NCBI RefSeq assembly: GCF_000281975.1
Contig: NZ_AKKE01000121.1
Coordinates: 62,001 to 126,000 of the forward strand
Source: Novosphingobium sp. AP12
GTDB taxonomy: Bacteria > Pseudomonadota > Alphaproteobacteria > Sphingomonadales > Sphingomonadaceae
Direction: 5' to 3'
DNA length: 64,000 bases
Part shown: piece after piece, positions 18,421 to 27,900 of the stretch
Layout of the letters: each line of letters begins with the position of its first letter
Position numbering within the stretch: the first letter of the stretch is position 1
Made by a program: the position numbers and the translations under genes
The notes under the pieces: model-generated
Told to the model about the DNA's origin: nothing
What the model saw: only the letters and a program-made list of their open reading frames with translations
The model's database searches: none

Positions 18421-19746
18421 TCACCGCTTTTCGAACGTGATCGGGAGCGATTCGATCGTGCGTGTCGCGACCGTCGGCGTGTAGCGGATCTCGCTTCCCG
18501 GGATCGCGAGCTTCATGTTCTTCATCTGCCGCGAGATTTCCCGCGCGGCGACCTTCACTTCCATGCGTGCGAGCGCGAGGCCGACGCAGCGGTGCGGACC
18601 GCCTCCGAAGGCGACGTGGCGGCCCAGGTTCTGGCGCGTGATGTCGAACTTGCGAGGCTCGGGGAACACGGTCTCGTCGTCGTTGCCGGAGCCGTAGACC
18701 AGCAGCATGTGCGCATGGGCCGGGATCGTGGTGCCGTTCACCGTCACTTCGCGCGTGGTCATGCGCGAGAGGGCGCGGACAGGCGGTTCATTGCGCAGAT
18801 GCTCCTCGATGAAGCGGTTCAGCTGGCGCTCGTCATCGACGACGCTTTCCAGCAGTTCGGCCATGCCCGGCCTGGTGGTCAGGACGTAGAACAGGTTGCC
18901 GATCGCGGTCGCCGTGGTGTCGTTGCCGGCGATCAGGGTCGCGCGGACCAGCGAGACCGCTTCCTCGAAGGTCAGCTTCTCCTTGGTGCCGTCGGCGTTG
19001 GTGACCTCGGCATGGACGAGATCGGAGATCATGTCCTCGCTCGGACTTTCCTCGCAGGCCTTCATCTTGGCGATGAGGTACTGCTGGAGTTCGGCAATCA
19101 GCGCGGCGTTCTGCAACATGGTCTCGCGGCTCTGCATCGCGCCGATCTGCGCGGTGACGGCGACCGACCAGCGGGAGATCTTGTCCTCCATGCCATGATC
19201 GAGGCCGAGTTGCTCGACGATCACGCGGATGGTGACGGGGATCGCGATGTCCTTCACCGCGTCGCACTTGCCGTTTCCTTTGGCGATGACCTCGGCGATG
19301 ACGCCGCGCACGACCTCGGTGATGCGCGGTTCAAGCTCCTTGACGCGGTGCGCGGTGAAGGCCTGTTCCATCAGTTTGCGGATGCGCGTGTGGTAGGGCG
19401 GGTCCGACATGATCGCATCGGGAAAATAGCCGCCGCCATGCTCGCGCAGGTACGCCTCGAACTCGTCGCGCATGCCGCGCGCCTGCTGTTCGGAATAGCC
19501 GTGCTGGACCGAGAAGGTCACCGGATCAGACTGCACGGCGGAAATGTCCTCGTGCCGCGTCACCAGCCACGAGCCCAGCCGAGCGTCGTAATGGATCGGA
19601 TCGCCGTGGCGCATCGCGGTGTAGTATTCGTGCGGCCGCGCCTGGATCGTGGTATCGGCGAGCGAGCCCTGTTCGAGCAGGCCCTCCTGCTCGGGGGTCA
19701 GGTCCAGCCGCTCGGAAGTGCGGTCCTGCGAAATCTGCGTTGCCAT
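18421..19746 (-). CDS. Cytochrome P450
   Basis: A 441-residue soluble bacterial P450 that would hydroxylate a hydrophobic substrate with electrons from a 2Fe-2S ferredoxin. I-helix AGNDTT (273-278; the common acidic residue of AGxDTT is Asn here), ExxR at 315-318 (EHLR) and the heme loop FGGGPHRCVG with the thiolate ligand Cys387. Start ATG 19746 (weak GGGAAAG upstream). The ferredoxin gene 132 bases upstream on the same strand is the natural redox partner; no ferredoxin reductase gene is near. Confidence 0.95.
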   Translation of the reverse strand: MATQISQDRTSERLDLTPEQEGLLEQGSLADTTIQARPHEYYTAMRHGDPIHYDARLGSWLVTRHEDISAVQSDPVTFSVQHGYSEQQARGMRDEFEAYLREHGGGYFPDAIMSDPPYHTRIRKLMEQAFTAHRVKELEPRITEVVRGVIAEVIAKGNGKCDAVKDIAIPVTIRVIVEQLGLDHGMEDKISRWSVAVTAQIGAMQSRETMLQNAALIAELQQYLIAKMKACEESPSEDMISDLVHAEVTNADGTKEKLTFEEAVSLVRATLIAGNDTTATAIGNLFYVLTTRPGMAELLESVVDDERQLNRFIEEHLRNEPPVRALSRMTTREVTVNGTTIPAHAHMLLVYGSGNDDETVFPEPRKFDITRQNLGRHVAFGGGPHRCVGLALARMEVKVAAREISRQMKNMKLAIPGSEIRYTPTVATRTIESLPITFEKR

Positions 19747-19878
19747 GGCTTTCCCGTCATCCTGCTCGCCGGGCCGCACAGCGGGCGGCCGTTATCATGG
19801 GGAGGTTATGAACGCCCGGTCGCTACCCCGCCATGTCCGCCCTCGAACCCGCGCTTGCCCCCACCTGCAAAGCGCATT

Positions 19879-20214
19879 TCAATAAGACGAGGCTGGCGCC
19901 ACCGTGACTTCGAGCCCGTCCAGCTCGGGGACCATGCGGATCTGGCAGCCGAGGCGCGAATTGTCCTTCATGACGTCGGCGACCATGTCGAGCATGGCGA
20001 ACTCTATCTCGTCGGGCTCGCCGACCTTCTCCATCCAGTTGTCATCGACATAGACATGGCAGGTCGCGCAGGCGCAGCCGCCGCCGCAATCGCCCATGAT
20101 CCCCGAGACGCCGTTCTGGCGCCCCAGTTCCATCAGGCTGATACCTTCCTCCACGTCATCAAAGGTGTGCGTATCGCCGTCCACGTCGATCATGGTGACT
20201 TTCAGGTTGCCCAT
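19879..20214 (-). CDS. 2Fe-2S ferredoxin (adrenodoxin/putidaredoxin type)
   Basis: A roughly 111-residue vertebrate-type ferredoxin. Cluster ligands follow C-x5-C-x2-C in GDCGGGCACATCHVYV with the fourth Cys in SRLGCQI. The VYVDD..MEKVGEPDEIEFAMLD segment is the partner-docking region of P450 ferredoxins. Two starts are possible: ATG 20214 (GAGAGG 12 bases away) or ATG 20226 (GAGAGG abutting); I take the former. Most likely donates electrons to the P450 encoded next, perhaps also to the Rieske oxygenase at 21789. Confidence 0.92.
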   Translation of the reverse strand: MGNLKVTMIDVDGDTHTFDDVEEGISLMELGRQNGVSGIMGDCGGGCACATCHVYVDDNWMEKVGEPDEIEFAMLDMVADVMKDNSRLGCQIRMVPELDGLEVTVAPASSY

Positions 20215-20477
20215 TGTGCGCGTCATCCTCTCGATTCCATTCGCCCTTGCGAACGGACTTTCGCTATTTCCTAATGACCATCATCCATGCCTCAGCAAAG
20301 GACCGTTTGCAAAGGGCCTGCCGTGCGCCGGCGCTTGACTGACCGGGAAGCGGAGGCCTGCGCACGCCGTCAGGGGAAACCGCCTCTGCAGGGCCAGTCA
20401 TTTGCCGAAGGGGGCCGCGGGCCTAGTCTCGAAGACAGCAATCGAGGGCCGGGCAAGCGGCTCTGAGGAGAGGAAAC

Positions 20478-21764
20478 GTGGGCCGTACAGTGATCCGCAG
20501 CGCGCAGCTGTTCACCGCCACCGGCGCGGATACGTCCATCGGCGACCTCGTGGTGGAGGGCGAACGCATCGTATCGGTCGGGCCCCAGGCCGCCGTTCGC
20601 GAGGGCGATACCGTCATCGACGCCGCCGGCCTCTTCTGCATGCCCGGCATGACCGAGGGCCACGCGCACCTCTCGTTCGAGAACGTCACGGCCACGGAAG
20701 ACCTCATCACCCCCTGTCCCGAGACGCAGGTGTTCGCCGCCGCGCGCGGCGCCAAGGCGCTGATCGAGGCCGGCTTCACCAGCGCCTACGGAGCGTCCGA
20801 AGCCAAGCTCAAGCTGGCGGTCGCGGTGCGCGACGAAGTGAACGCCGGCCGCCTGCCGGGCCCACGCATCCGCGCCGGTGGGCTCGAGATCTCCGTGACC
20901 GGCGCGATGGGCGACGAGAGCAAGGCGCACAACCCGAGGCAAGGCCCCTCCACCATCGTCGACGGCGTGGACGAGATGCGCCGCGCCGTGCGCCTCCACT
21001 GCCGCGAGGGCATCGACAACATCAAGCTCGATGTTTCGGGCGACCCGTTCTACCCCGCGACGCCGGCCCACACCACGCCGATGACCTTCGAGGAAATCCG
21101 CGTCGCCGCCGAGACCGCGCATGCCTACGGCCGCAAGATCAACGCGCACACCCGCTCGATCGAAGGTTCCAAGTTCTGCATTCGCGCCGGCGTCGACGGG
21201 CTGTTCCACACCGAATATTCGGACGAGGAACTGCTCGACATGATGGAGGAGGCGAAGGACCGCATTTTCGTCGTCCCCACCGTCGGCCTGTTCGCGCAGA
21301 TCATGGCGGGCGAGGCGTCCGCGCACGGCCTGACGCCCGAGGTCGGCGGCTACATGAATATCCCCGAACTGCTCGAGAACTCGATCAAAACCCACACGGA
21401 ACTGCGCAAGCGCGGCATCCGTCACCTGATCGGCGGCGACTACGGCTTCGGCTGGAGCAAGCAGGGCGAGCAGGGCCGCGACCTCAAATTCTTCGTCGAG
21501 CACTACGGCTACAGCCCCGCCGAGGCGCTGGTCTGCGCCACCCGCAACGGCGGGCTGGCGATGGGTTACGGCGGCGATCTCGGCACGCTGGAGGTGGGCA
21601 AGCTCGCCGACCTGATCCTCGTTGCGGGTGACCCGCTGGCCGACATTTCGGTCCTCTCCGGTCCCGAGAAAGTCGCCTTCGTGATGCGCGGCGGCGAGGT
21701 CCAGAAATCCACCCTTCCCGCCCCGGCGCAGGCCAGCGCGCCCGCGCTCGAAGCGGCGGAATGA
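20478..21764 (+). CDS. Amidohydrolase family metal-dependent hydrolase
   Basis: A 428-residue amidohydrolase starting at GTG 20478 behind GAGGAGAGGA. It has the small beta-sandwich lead (VIRSAQLFTATGADTSIGDLVVEGERI), the metal pair in MTEGHAHLSF (HxH), a probable bridging lysine in NIKLDVSG, further ligands in INAHTRS and LFHTEYS and the catalytic Asp in IGGDYGFGW. This is the imidazolonepropionase/prolidase-like branch. It opens an eight-gene plus-strand run (to 29066); the natural substrate is unknown, but it may open a cyclic amide, ester or hydrazide-like bond. Confidence 0.9.
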   Translation: MGRTVIRSAQLFTATGADTSIGDLVVEGERIVSVGPQAAVREGDTVIDAAGLFCMPGMTEGHAHLSFENVTATEDLITPCPETQVFAAARGAKALIEAGFTSAYGASEAKLKLAVAVRDEVNAGRLPGPRIRAGGLEISVTGAMGDESKAHNPRQGPSTIVDGVDEMRRAVRLHCREGIDNIKLDVSGDPFYPATPAHTTPMTFEEIRVAAETAHAYGRKINAHTRSIEGSKFCIRAGVDGLFHTEYSDEELLDMMEEAKDRIFVVPTVGLFAQIMAGEASAHGLTPEVGGYMNIPELLENSIKTHTELRKRGIRHLIGGDYGFGWSKQGEQGRDLKFFVEHYGYSPAEALVCATRNGGLAMGYGGDLGTLEVGKLADLILVAGDPLADISVLSGPEKVAFVMRGGEVQKSTLPAPAQASAPALEAAE

Positions 21765-21788
21765 GAACTTGAGCAGGAGCTGCAGGAA

Positions 21789-23219
21789 ATGAACGTCGAA
21801 ACCGGTATGCTCCAGCCCGGCGAGGCCCGGTGCCCCGCCGAGACCACGCAGGAAATCATCGCCCGCGACAAGGTCGCCGCGCCCGCCTGGGCCGCCAGCG
21901 AAAGCTACGAATACCTCGGCAGCGAGGACATCGCCAAGAATCGCTACGTCGATCCCGCCTTCGCGACCGGCGAATTCGAACGCATGTGGACCCGCACCTG
22001 GCAGATGGCCTGCCGCGAGGACCACATTCCCGAAGTGGGCGACTACTACGTCTACGACATCGGGCCGTACTCTTTCGTCGTAACCCGCTGTGATGACGAC
22101 GAAATCCGCGCCCACTTCAACGCCTGCCTGCACCGCGGCACCAAGCTCAAGCCCTCGGGCACGGCGGGCTTCGCGATGAACATCAAGTGCCCGTTCCACG
22201 GCTGGACCTGGAACCTCGACGGGTCGCTGAAGGAAATCCCCGAGAAGTGGGACTTCGCGCATACCGCGACCCGCAAGATGTGCCTGCCCGAAGCACGGGT
22301 GGAGCGGCTCGGCGGCTTCGTCTGGGTCAACATGGACCCCGATGCACCCAGCCTCGCCGAATATCTCGGCCCCGACATCATGGACCACATGGCCGCCTGG
22401 AAGCTGGAGGACCGCTACCTCTACCTCCACGTCCAGAAGAGCTATCCGGCCAACTGGAAGCTGACGATGGAAGCCTTCATGGAGGCCTACCACGTCGGCG
22501 ACACCCATCCCCAGGTCGCGCCCGCCAACGGCGACGTCAACTCGCAGTACGACGTCTACGGCGAGCACGTGAACCGCTTCATCTCGACGCTCGGCGTGGT
22601 CAGCCCCAAGCTGCGCGACAAGTATTCCGAGAAGGACATCATCGACAACTTCACGCTGGGCGACAGTTCCTCGCTCGGCGGCTCGAAGCCCGAGCTGAAG
22701 GACGGCGAGCGCGCCCGGCAGGTCATGGCCGACATGTTCCGCGGCATGTTCGAAACCGCGACCAAGGCCGACCTTTCGGGCATCTCGGACACCGAACTGC
22801 TCGATACCTACAGCTACACGTTCTTTCCCAACCTATTCCTGTTCCCGGGCATCTCGCTGCCGATGATCTACCGCTTCCGCCCCGACGCGAAGGACCATCG
22901 CCGCACGATCTACGAGGTCATGTTCATGCGCCCAAAGCCCAAGGACGGCAGCGCAGTAGAGACCGCCGAGGTCCAGATCCTGGAGGACCACCAATCCTTC
23001 GCCGAAGCGGAGGGCATGGACCCCGGTTTCGGCGTGATCCTCGACCAGGACACCGACAACCTCTACGCCCAGCAGGAGGGGCTCGAAGCCTCGGCCAAAC
23101 CCGGCATCACGCTCGGCGACTACCAGGAAATCCGCATCCGGCATTTCGAGGTGGCGATCGACAAGTACATGGCGATGCCGCCCAAGCTGCCCGATTGGAA
23201 GGCGCTGCAACGCGCGTGA
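21789..23219 (+). CDS. Rieske non-heme iron oxygenase, alpha subunit
   Basis: A 476-residue ring-hydroxylating oxygenase. Rieske ligands are Cys113, His115 (CLHRGTK) and Cys134, His137 (CPFHGW). The mononuclear iron site is His235 and His240 (YHVGDTH) with a carboxylate near Asp421/Asp423 (LDQDTDNLYAQQEG); the bridging acid is probably Glu232. No beta subunit, ferredoxin or reductase gene follows, so it is either a homotrimeric alpha-only enzyme or shares the ferredoxin at 19879. Start ATG 21789 after CAGGA. Likely attacks an aromatic ring or activated CH of the cluster substrate. Confidence 0.95.
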   Translation: MNVETGMLQPGEARCPAETTQEIIARDKVAAPAWAASESYEYLGSEDIAKNRYVDPAFATGEFERMWTRTWQMACREDHIPEVGDYYVYDIGPYSFVVTRCDDDEIRAHFNACLHRGTKLKPSGTAGFAMNIKCPFHGWTWNLDGSLKEIPEKWDFAHTATRKMCLPEARVERLGGFVWVNMDPDAPSLAEYLGPDIMDHMAAWKLEDRYLYLHVQKSYPANWKLTMEAFMEAYHVGDTHPQVAPANGDVNSQYDVYGEHVNRFISTLGVVSPKLRDKYSEKDIIDNFTLGDSSSLGGSKPELKDGERARQVMADMFRGMFETATKADLSGISDTELLDTYSYTFFPNLFLFPGISLPMIYRFRPDAKDHRRTIYEVMFMRPKPKDGSAVETAEVQILEDHQSFAEAEGMDPGFGVILDQDTDNLYAQQEGLEASAKPGITLGDYQEIRIRHFEVAIDKYMAMPPKLPDWKALQRA

Positions 23220-23321
23220 ACTCGTCCCGCCTTTTGATCCCCACCCTTCGTCATTCGTGCGCAGCCGGGGCCCGGCCTCGTGCGCTGTCGCATCACCCAT
23301 GACGATCTAAGGGAAACACGC

Positions 23322-24077
23322 ATGCACTTGTCCCTCGAAGGACGAACCATCCTCGTTGCCGGAGCTTCCTCGGGCATCGGCGCTGGCTTCGCCCACACCA
23401 TCGCCGGGGCCGGCGGGCGCGTGGTGCTGGGCGCGCGCAGGCTCGAACGCACGCAGGTTCTGGCGGACGAGATCGGCGATGGCGCAATGGCCGTGCCGCT
23501 CGACGTCACCGACGAAGCCTCCGTAATTGCGGCCTTCGACGCGGCCGAAGCGCGCTTCGGCACGGTCCACGGGATCATCGCCAATGCCGGTACCGCCACC
23601 GGCGGCCATTCGACCGACGTTTCGGCAGAAGGGCTGTCGGGCGTGCTCGATACTAACTTGCTGGGTAGCTACCTCGTCGCCCGCGAAGGCGCGCGGCGTC
23701 TGATCCGGGGCGGCAGCCGCGAGCGGGGCGACGGGCGCGTGGTGCTGATCGGCTCGATCACCGCCGAGCAGAACGGCACCGGGGATGCCATGTATGCTGC
23801 CACCAAAGCGGGTCTCGCCCACCTCGGCCGCCAGCTGGCGCGCGAATGGGTGCGCCAGGGGGTCAACGTCAACACGCTCCAGCCGGGCTGGATTCCCACC
23901 GAGATCAACGCCTCATGGTTTGCCAGCGAGCGCGGCCGGGGCGACATCGACCGGCTCCACCGCCGCCGCCTGCTCGATGCCGAGGCGCTCGACCCGATGC
24001 TGCTCTACCTGCTGTCGGACGCCTCCGCGCAGGTGACCGGCGCGACCTTCACCATCGACGACGGGCAATCGCTGTGA
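23322..24077 (+). CDS. Short-chain dehydrogenase/reductase
   Basis: A 251-residue SDR starting at ATG 23322 behind AAGGGA. Cofactor loop GASSGIGAG, ANAG, catalytic Ser in IGSITAEQNGTGDAMYAATKAG with Tyr-x3-Lys, and the C-terminal GATFTIDDGQSL. Arg-rich end of strand 2 (LGARRLERT) suggests NADP. An unusual charged stretch, ASERGRGDIDRLHRRRLLD, lies in the substrate-lid region. Its TGA overlaps the GTG of the next gene. Possibly processes the product of the Rieske oxygenase. Confidence 0.92.
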   Translation: MHLSLEGRTILVAGASSGIGAGFAHTIAGAGGRVVLGARRLERTQVLADEIGDGAMAVPLDVTDEASVIAAFDAAEARFGTVHGIIANAGTATGGHSTDVSAEGLSGVLDTNLLGSYLVAREGARRLIRGGSRERGDGRVVLIGSITAEQNGTGDAMYAATKAGLAHLGRQLAREWVRQGVNVNTLQPGWIPTEINASWFASERGRGDIDRLHRRRLLDAEALDPMLLYLLSDASAQVTGATFTIDDGQSL

Positions 24078-25234
24078 CCACCGAAACGCCGGGCGCCCTT
24101 GCCGGCCTCATCGTGGTCGAGACGGCCGAGCGCGTCAGCGGCGAATACACCGGCAAGCTCCTCGCCGACCTTGGTGCACAGGTCATCAAGGTCGAGCGCC
24201 CCGGCGGCGCGCCCACGAGGGCGATGGGCCCGTTCCGCGACGGGGAGAGTGTCCTTTTCGCCTACCTCAACACCAACAAGCAATCGGTCGTCCTCGATGT
24301 GGAAAACCCGGATGAACGCGCGCTGCTCAGACGCCTGCTGGACCGTGCCCACGCCCTCGTCGACGATCACGACGAGACCGGAGTTCGGCGCCTGGGACTC
24401 GATCCCGAACAAGTTGCTGCGCGCCATCCCGCACTGGTCCACACGCTCGTCACTCCCTTCGGGCAGGGCGCGCCGGAGCAATTCCAGAACCTTCGCCCGA
24501 TCAACGTCATCAACGCCGGCGGCTGGGCCTACCACAGCCCCAGCGAGACGCCGCGCGGCAAACCTCCGCTCAAGGGCGCGGGCCGCTTCCTCTCGGACTA
24601 CGAGGCGGGCATCGACGCCGCGCTGTGCACCATGGCCTCGCTGCTCCGCCTGCGCCGTACCGGACAGGGTCAGTCGATCGACATCTCCGAAGTCGAAGTA
24701 CAGCTCAACCGCATCGACTGCGTTCTTGACCGCATGCTCGCGGGGGACGCCGATCCGAGCGAAGAGCGGACCGCCTACGACATGGGCGGCCCCGGCACCT
24801 CCTTCGCCTGCGCCGACGGACACGTCTTCCTGTTCATGACAACGAGCCAGCATTGGAAAGCGCTGTGCGCGCTGATGGGCGAGCCCGGCTGGGCGGCAGC
24901 GTTCCGCGAGGATTGGCTGGAATTCGACTGCACCCCTGCCAACGTCGCCTCCTTCCGCGCCGGTTTCTCCGAATGGATCGCGCTCCAGCACAAGCTGCCG
25001 ATCACCGAGGCGGCGCAGAAAGCGGGCGTTGCGATGGTCCCGGTCAACACCGCTGCCGACCTCCCGGTCCACGAACAGTTCGTCCACCGCGCCTACTTCC
25101 AGCCAGCCGATCACCCGACCCTCGGCGAAGTCGCATACCCCGGCGCCTGCTACCGCATGAGCGCCACACCCGCCCGCGTCCGTACTCCAGCGCCGACGCT
25201 GGGCGCCGATCAACGCGAGGTCGATCGTGCGTGA
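24074..25234 (+). CDS. CaiB/BaiF family CoA-transferase (first of tandem pair)
   Basis: A 386-residue family III CoA-transferase, GTG start at 24074 inside the previous stop (GTGA). N-terminal GLIVVETAERVSGEYTGKLLADLGAQVIKVERPGG and GRFLSDYEAGIDAALCTMASL are family hallmarks. Where formyl-CoA transferase has its catalytic Asp (SMQDAVL), this protein reads SEVEVQL, that is Glu. It overlaps a second CoA-transferase gene by 8 bases. The pair could form a two-subunit enzyme as known for some CaiB-type transferases, activating the cluster intermediate as a CoA ester. Confidence 0.88.
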   Translation: MTTETPGALAGLIVVETAERVSGEYTGKLLADLGAQVIKVERPGGAPTRAMGPFRDGESVLFAYLNTNKQSVVLDVENPDERALLRRLLDRAHALVDDHDETGVRRLGLDPEQVAARHPALVHTLVTPFGQGAPEQFQNLRPINVINAGGWAYHSPSETPRGKPPLKGAGRFLSDYEAGIDAALCTMASLLRLRRTGQGQSIDISEVEVQLNRIDCVLDRMLAGDADPSEERTAYDMGGPGTSFACADGHVFLFMTTSQHWKALCALMGEPGWAAAFREDWLEFDCTPANVASFRAGFSEWIALQHKLPITEAAQKAGVAMVPVNTAADLPVHEQFVHRAYFQPADHPTLGEVAYPGACYRMSATPARVRTPAPTLGADQREVDRA

Positions 25235-26429
25235 CCGCGGCGGTCCCCTCGCCGGCATCCGCGTCGTCGAGCTGACCAAGGTCTGGGCCGGGCCTTACGC
25301 CGGCAAGATGCTTGCCCATCTTGGCGCCGAGGTCATCAAGATCGAAAGCCGCAGCAACCTCGACGAGATGCGCGCCTATGGCGGTGTCGACATCGACGCG
25401 GCGCCCTATTTCCTGTCGATCAACCAGGAAATCCTTTCGGTCCAGGTCAACATGAAGACCCCCGAGGGCCTAGATCTCGTCAAACGTATGATCGCCGAGG
25501 CCGACATCCTGATCGACAACATCCGACCCGGCGCGATGGAGCGCTCCGGTCTCGATTACGAAAGCCTCAAGGCGATCAAGCCGGACCTCATCCAGTGCTC
25601 GATAAAGATGTGGGGCACCGAGGGACCGCTGGGCTACCAGACGGGCTACGCGCCCTGCTTCGCCGCGCTTTCGGGACTGACCGCGCTGGTCGGGCATGAA
25701 GGGGAGACGCCCAAGGGCATGAACATCCGCTACGGCGATTCGACCGCCGGGGCCTGCGCCGCCCTCGCCTGCGTCGCGGCGCTCCATCACCGCGAAAGCA
25801 CCGGCGAAGGTCAGTTCATCGATCTCTCGGCGGTGGAGACGATGACCAGCCTGGTGGGCGACAGCCTCTTCGCCGCCAGCGTCACCGGCGAGGTCCCCGA
25901 GGCCGACGGAAACTTCCATCCGGAGATGTGCCCGCATGGCGCCTACCCCTGCGCGGGCGGTGCGTGGACAAGTATCGCGGTGGCGAACGACGGCGAATGG
26001 CAGGCACTCTGTAGCGTGCTGGACGCCTCTCCCCTCGCTTCCGATCCCCGCTTCGTAACCCTTGCAGACCGCCTCGCAAACCGAACTGCGCTGGACGCGG
26101 AACTGGCCGCCCTCACGCATTCCCACGATGCCGGGCAGCTCGCCGAAACCCTCAGGAACGCAGGCGTCCCGGCTTTCAAGTCGATGAGTTCGCTCGACCT
26201 GTGCACCGACGCTTTCCTATGGGCCCGCGACGCCTATCGCATGGTCAGCGACCACCGCAATGGAACCCGCCCCATCATCGGCCCCACTTGGCGGATCAGC
26301 CCGGACCCGCCCCTCGTCGAACGCGGCGCACCGCTGCTCGGCGAGCACAATGCCTACGTCTACCGCGACCTGCTGGGCTTGCGCGAAGACGAAATGAACG
26401 ATCTGATCGCACGCGAGGTGATCGACTAG
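25227..26429 (+). CDS. CaiB/BaiF family CoA-transferase (second of tandem pair)
   Basis: A 400-residue family III CoA-transferase, GTG start 25227 overlapping the preceding gene. Hallmarks: LAGIRVVELTKVWAGPYAGK, HLGAEVIKIES, LIDNIRPGAMERSGLDYESLKAIKPDLI and STGEGQFIDLSAVE. The catalytic position again carries Glu (SAVETMT) rather than Asp. The relationship with the previous gene is distant (different lengths and loops), so this is an old pair and not a recent duplication. Same operon as the Rieske gene. Confidence 0.9.
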   Translation: MRDRGGPLAGIRVVELTKVWAGPYAGKMLAHLGAEVIKIESRSNLDEMRAYGGVDIDAAPYFLSINQEILSVQVNMKTPEGLDLVKRMIAEADILIDNIRPGAMERSGLDYESLKAIKPDLIQCSIKMWGTEGPLGYQTGYAPCFAALSGLTALVGHEGETPKGMNIRYGDSTAGACAALACVAALHHRESTGEGQFIDLSAVETMTSLVGDSLFAASVTGEVPEADGNFHPEMCPHGAYPCAGGAWTSIAVANDGEWQALCSVLDASPLASDPRFVTLADRLANRTALDAELAALTHSHDAGQLAETLRNAGVPAFKSMSSLDLCTDAFLWARDAYRMVSDHRNGTRPIIGPTWRISPDPPLVERGAPLLGEHNAYVYRDLLGLREDEMNDLIAREVID

Positions 26430-26473
26430 GGACACAATGCCCCGTCGATCGGAAAGCACCGACGGGAGGATTC

Positions 26474-27394
26474 ATGAAACTCGGATTTGCGATGCCGCAC
26501 ATGCTGCGGCTCAAGGCGACGATGCAGTCCTGGGAGAGCGAGGTCACCGGGGCGGATCAGACCCGGCTCGCCAAATGGGCCGAGAAACTCGGCTACGAGA
26601 TGATCGCGGTGCCGGAGCACCATATCATCCCCCGAAGCCACATCGACCTCTCCGGGCCGTTCTACTTCAACGCCTATACCGCCATGGCCTATATCGCCGG
26701 GGCTACCGAGACGGTGCGCGTCAACTCATGCATCGCCATCCTGCCCGCGCAGAACCCGATCGTCACTGCCAAGGCTCTCTCGACGATGGACTGGCTTTCC
26801 AGCGGCCGCGTGACGATCACCTTCGCGGTGGGCTGGCTGGAGGAGGAGTTCGCGCTGCTCGGCGTGCCCTTCCACGAACGCGGCGCGATGGCGGAGGAGT
26901 ACATCCAGGCGATCATCGCGCTTTGGACCCAGGAAAGCCCCGAGTTCGAAGGTAAGTATGTCTCCTTCCGCGACGTCGCCTTCGAACCCAAGCCGGTGCA
27001 GAAGCCGCACCTTCCGGTCTGGTTCGGCGGCGATGCGGACCCCGTGCTCAAGCGCGTCGCCCGCTATGCGCAAGGCTGGTGGCCGTTCCTGACCAAGCCG
27101 GATCAGATCCCCGCGCGCATCGACTTCATCCGTTCCCAGCCCGACTACAACGGTCAGCTCGCCGACGTTTACTACGGCATGTCCACGGCGCGCGTTGGCG
27201 AAGGCCACGCGGTGATCGACGATCCCACCGCACGCCCCGGGCAGACGAAGCAGGAGATCATCGACCGCCTCGGCTGGTTCCAGACCCTTGGCGTCACCTG
27301 GAGTTCGGTGCCGATCCCTGACCTTCCCAGCATCCAGGCCTATTACGACTACACCCAGTGGGTCGCAGAGGAGATCATGCCGGCGGTAAAGTGA
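26474..27394 (+). CDS. Luciferase-like (LLM) flavin-dependent oxidoreductase
   Basis: A 306-residue TIM-barrel oxidoreductase of the bacterial luciferase superfamily, F420- or FMN-dependent. Diagnostic parts: YEMIAVPEHHIIP, AATETVRVNSCIAILPAQNPIVTAKALSTMDWLSSGRV (shortened from the sequence as AILPAQNPIVTAKALSTMD), FAVGWLEEEF and PVWFGGDADPVLKRVARYAQGW. The cofactor cannot be told from sequence; if FMN, the flavin reductase at 12940 might supply it. GGGAGGA precedes ATG 26474. Confidence 0.9.
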   Translation: MKLGFAMPHMLRLKATMQSWESEVTGADQTRLAKWAEKLGYEMIAVPEHHIIPRSHIDLSGPFYFNAYTAMAYIAGATETVRVNSCIAILPAQNPIVTAKALSTMDWLSSGRVTITFAVGWLEEEFALLGVPFHERGAMAEEYIQAIIALWTQESPEFEGKYVSFRDVAFEPKPVQKPHLPVWFGGDADPVLKRVARYAQGWWPFLTKPDQIPARIDFIRSQPDYNGQLADVYYGMSTARVGEGHAVIDDPTARPGQTKQEIIDRLGWFQTLGVTWSSVPIPDLPSIQAYYDYTQWVAEEIMPAVK

Positions 27395-27495
27395 GGCACG
27401 GTGGCTCGAACGCGGCCGCGATGACATGAGCGTCGGTCTTGACGATTGCCGCGTCAGCCCGGACTGATCCTCCCCAAGAACCGGGAGAGCGAGCA

Positions 27496-27900
27496 ATGAA
27501 CCCACCGCGGCCACGGCCCAAGCTGGACCAGGAAAATACGGCCTTCTGGACGGGCGGTTCAGAGGGTGCGCTGCGGATCGTCAAGTGCGGCGACTGCGGA
27601 CAGTTCACCCATCCGCCGCGCGTTCTCTGCCGGCACTGCCAATCGGAGAACATCTCCGCCGAGGCAGTCGCTGGCACCGGCGTGATCGATACCATGACGA
27701 TCAACCATCAGCCCTGGGCCAAGGGCCTCGAGGTCCCTTACGTCATCGCCCGCGTGGCGCTCGACGGGGTGCCGGGCGTCTATCTCACCACCAACATCGT
27801 CAACTCCCCGGTCGAGGAAGTCTCGTTCGGCGACCGGGTCAAGGTCGTGTTCGAGGAACAGGAAGGCATCTTCTACCCCCTCTTCGAGAAGGTCGGCTGA
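27496..27900 (+). CDS. DUF35 / zinc-ribbon OB-fold protein
   Basis: A 134-residue protein with an N-terminal helix, a rubredoxin-like zinc ribbon (CGDC...CRHC, about residues 32-50) and a C-terminal OB fold (GTGVIDTMTINHQPW, then VYLTTNIV and GDRVKVVFEE). DUF35 proteins form obligate complexes with thiolase-like partners; in steroid side-chain degradation a DUF35 domain with Ltp2 makes a retro-aldolase. The next gene is such a partner and overlaps its stop by one base. Confidence 0.92.
   Translation: MNPPRPRPKLDQENTAFWTGGSEGALRIVKCGDCGQFTHPPRVLCRHCQSENISAEAVAGTGVIDTMTINHQPWAKGLEVPYVIARVALDGVPGVYLTTNIVNSPVEEVSFGDRVKVVFEEQEGIFYPLFEKVG

Noticed and set aside
18274-20274. A 666-codon plus-strand frame opposite the P450 and ferredoxin genes
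   Set aside because: Antisense shadow of clear genes; the translation shows no domain and runs across gene borders.
20370-22568. A 732-codon minus-strand frame opposite the amidohydrolase and Rieske genes
   Set aside because: Antisense shadow crossing two intact genes, with no recognisable motifs.
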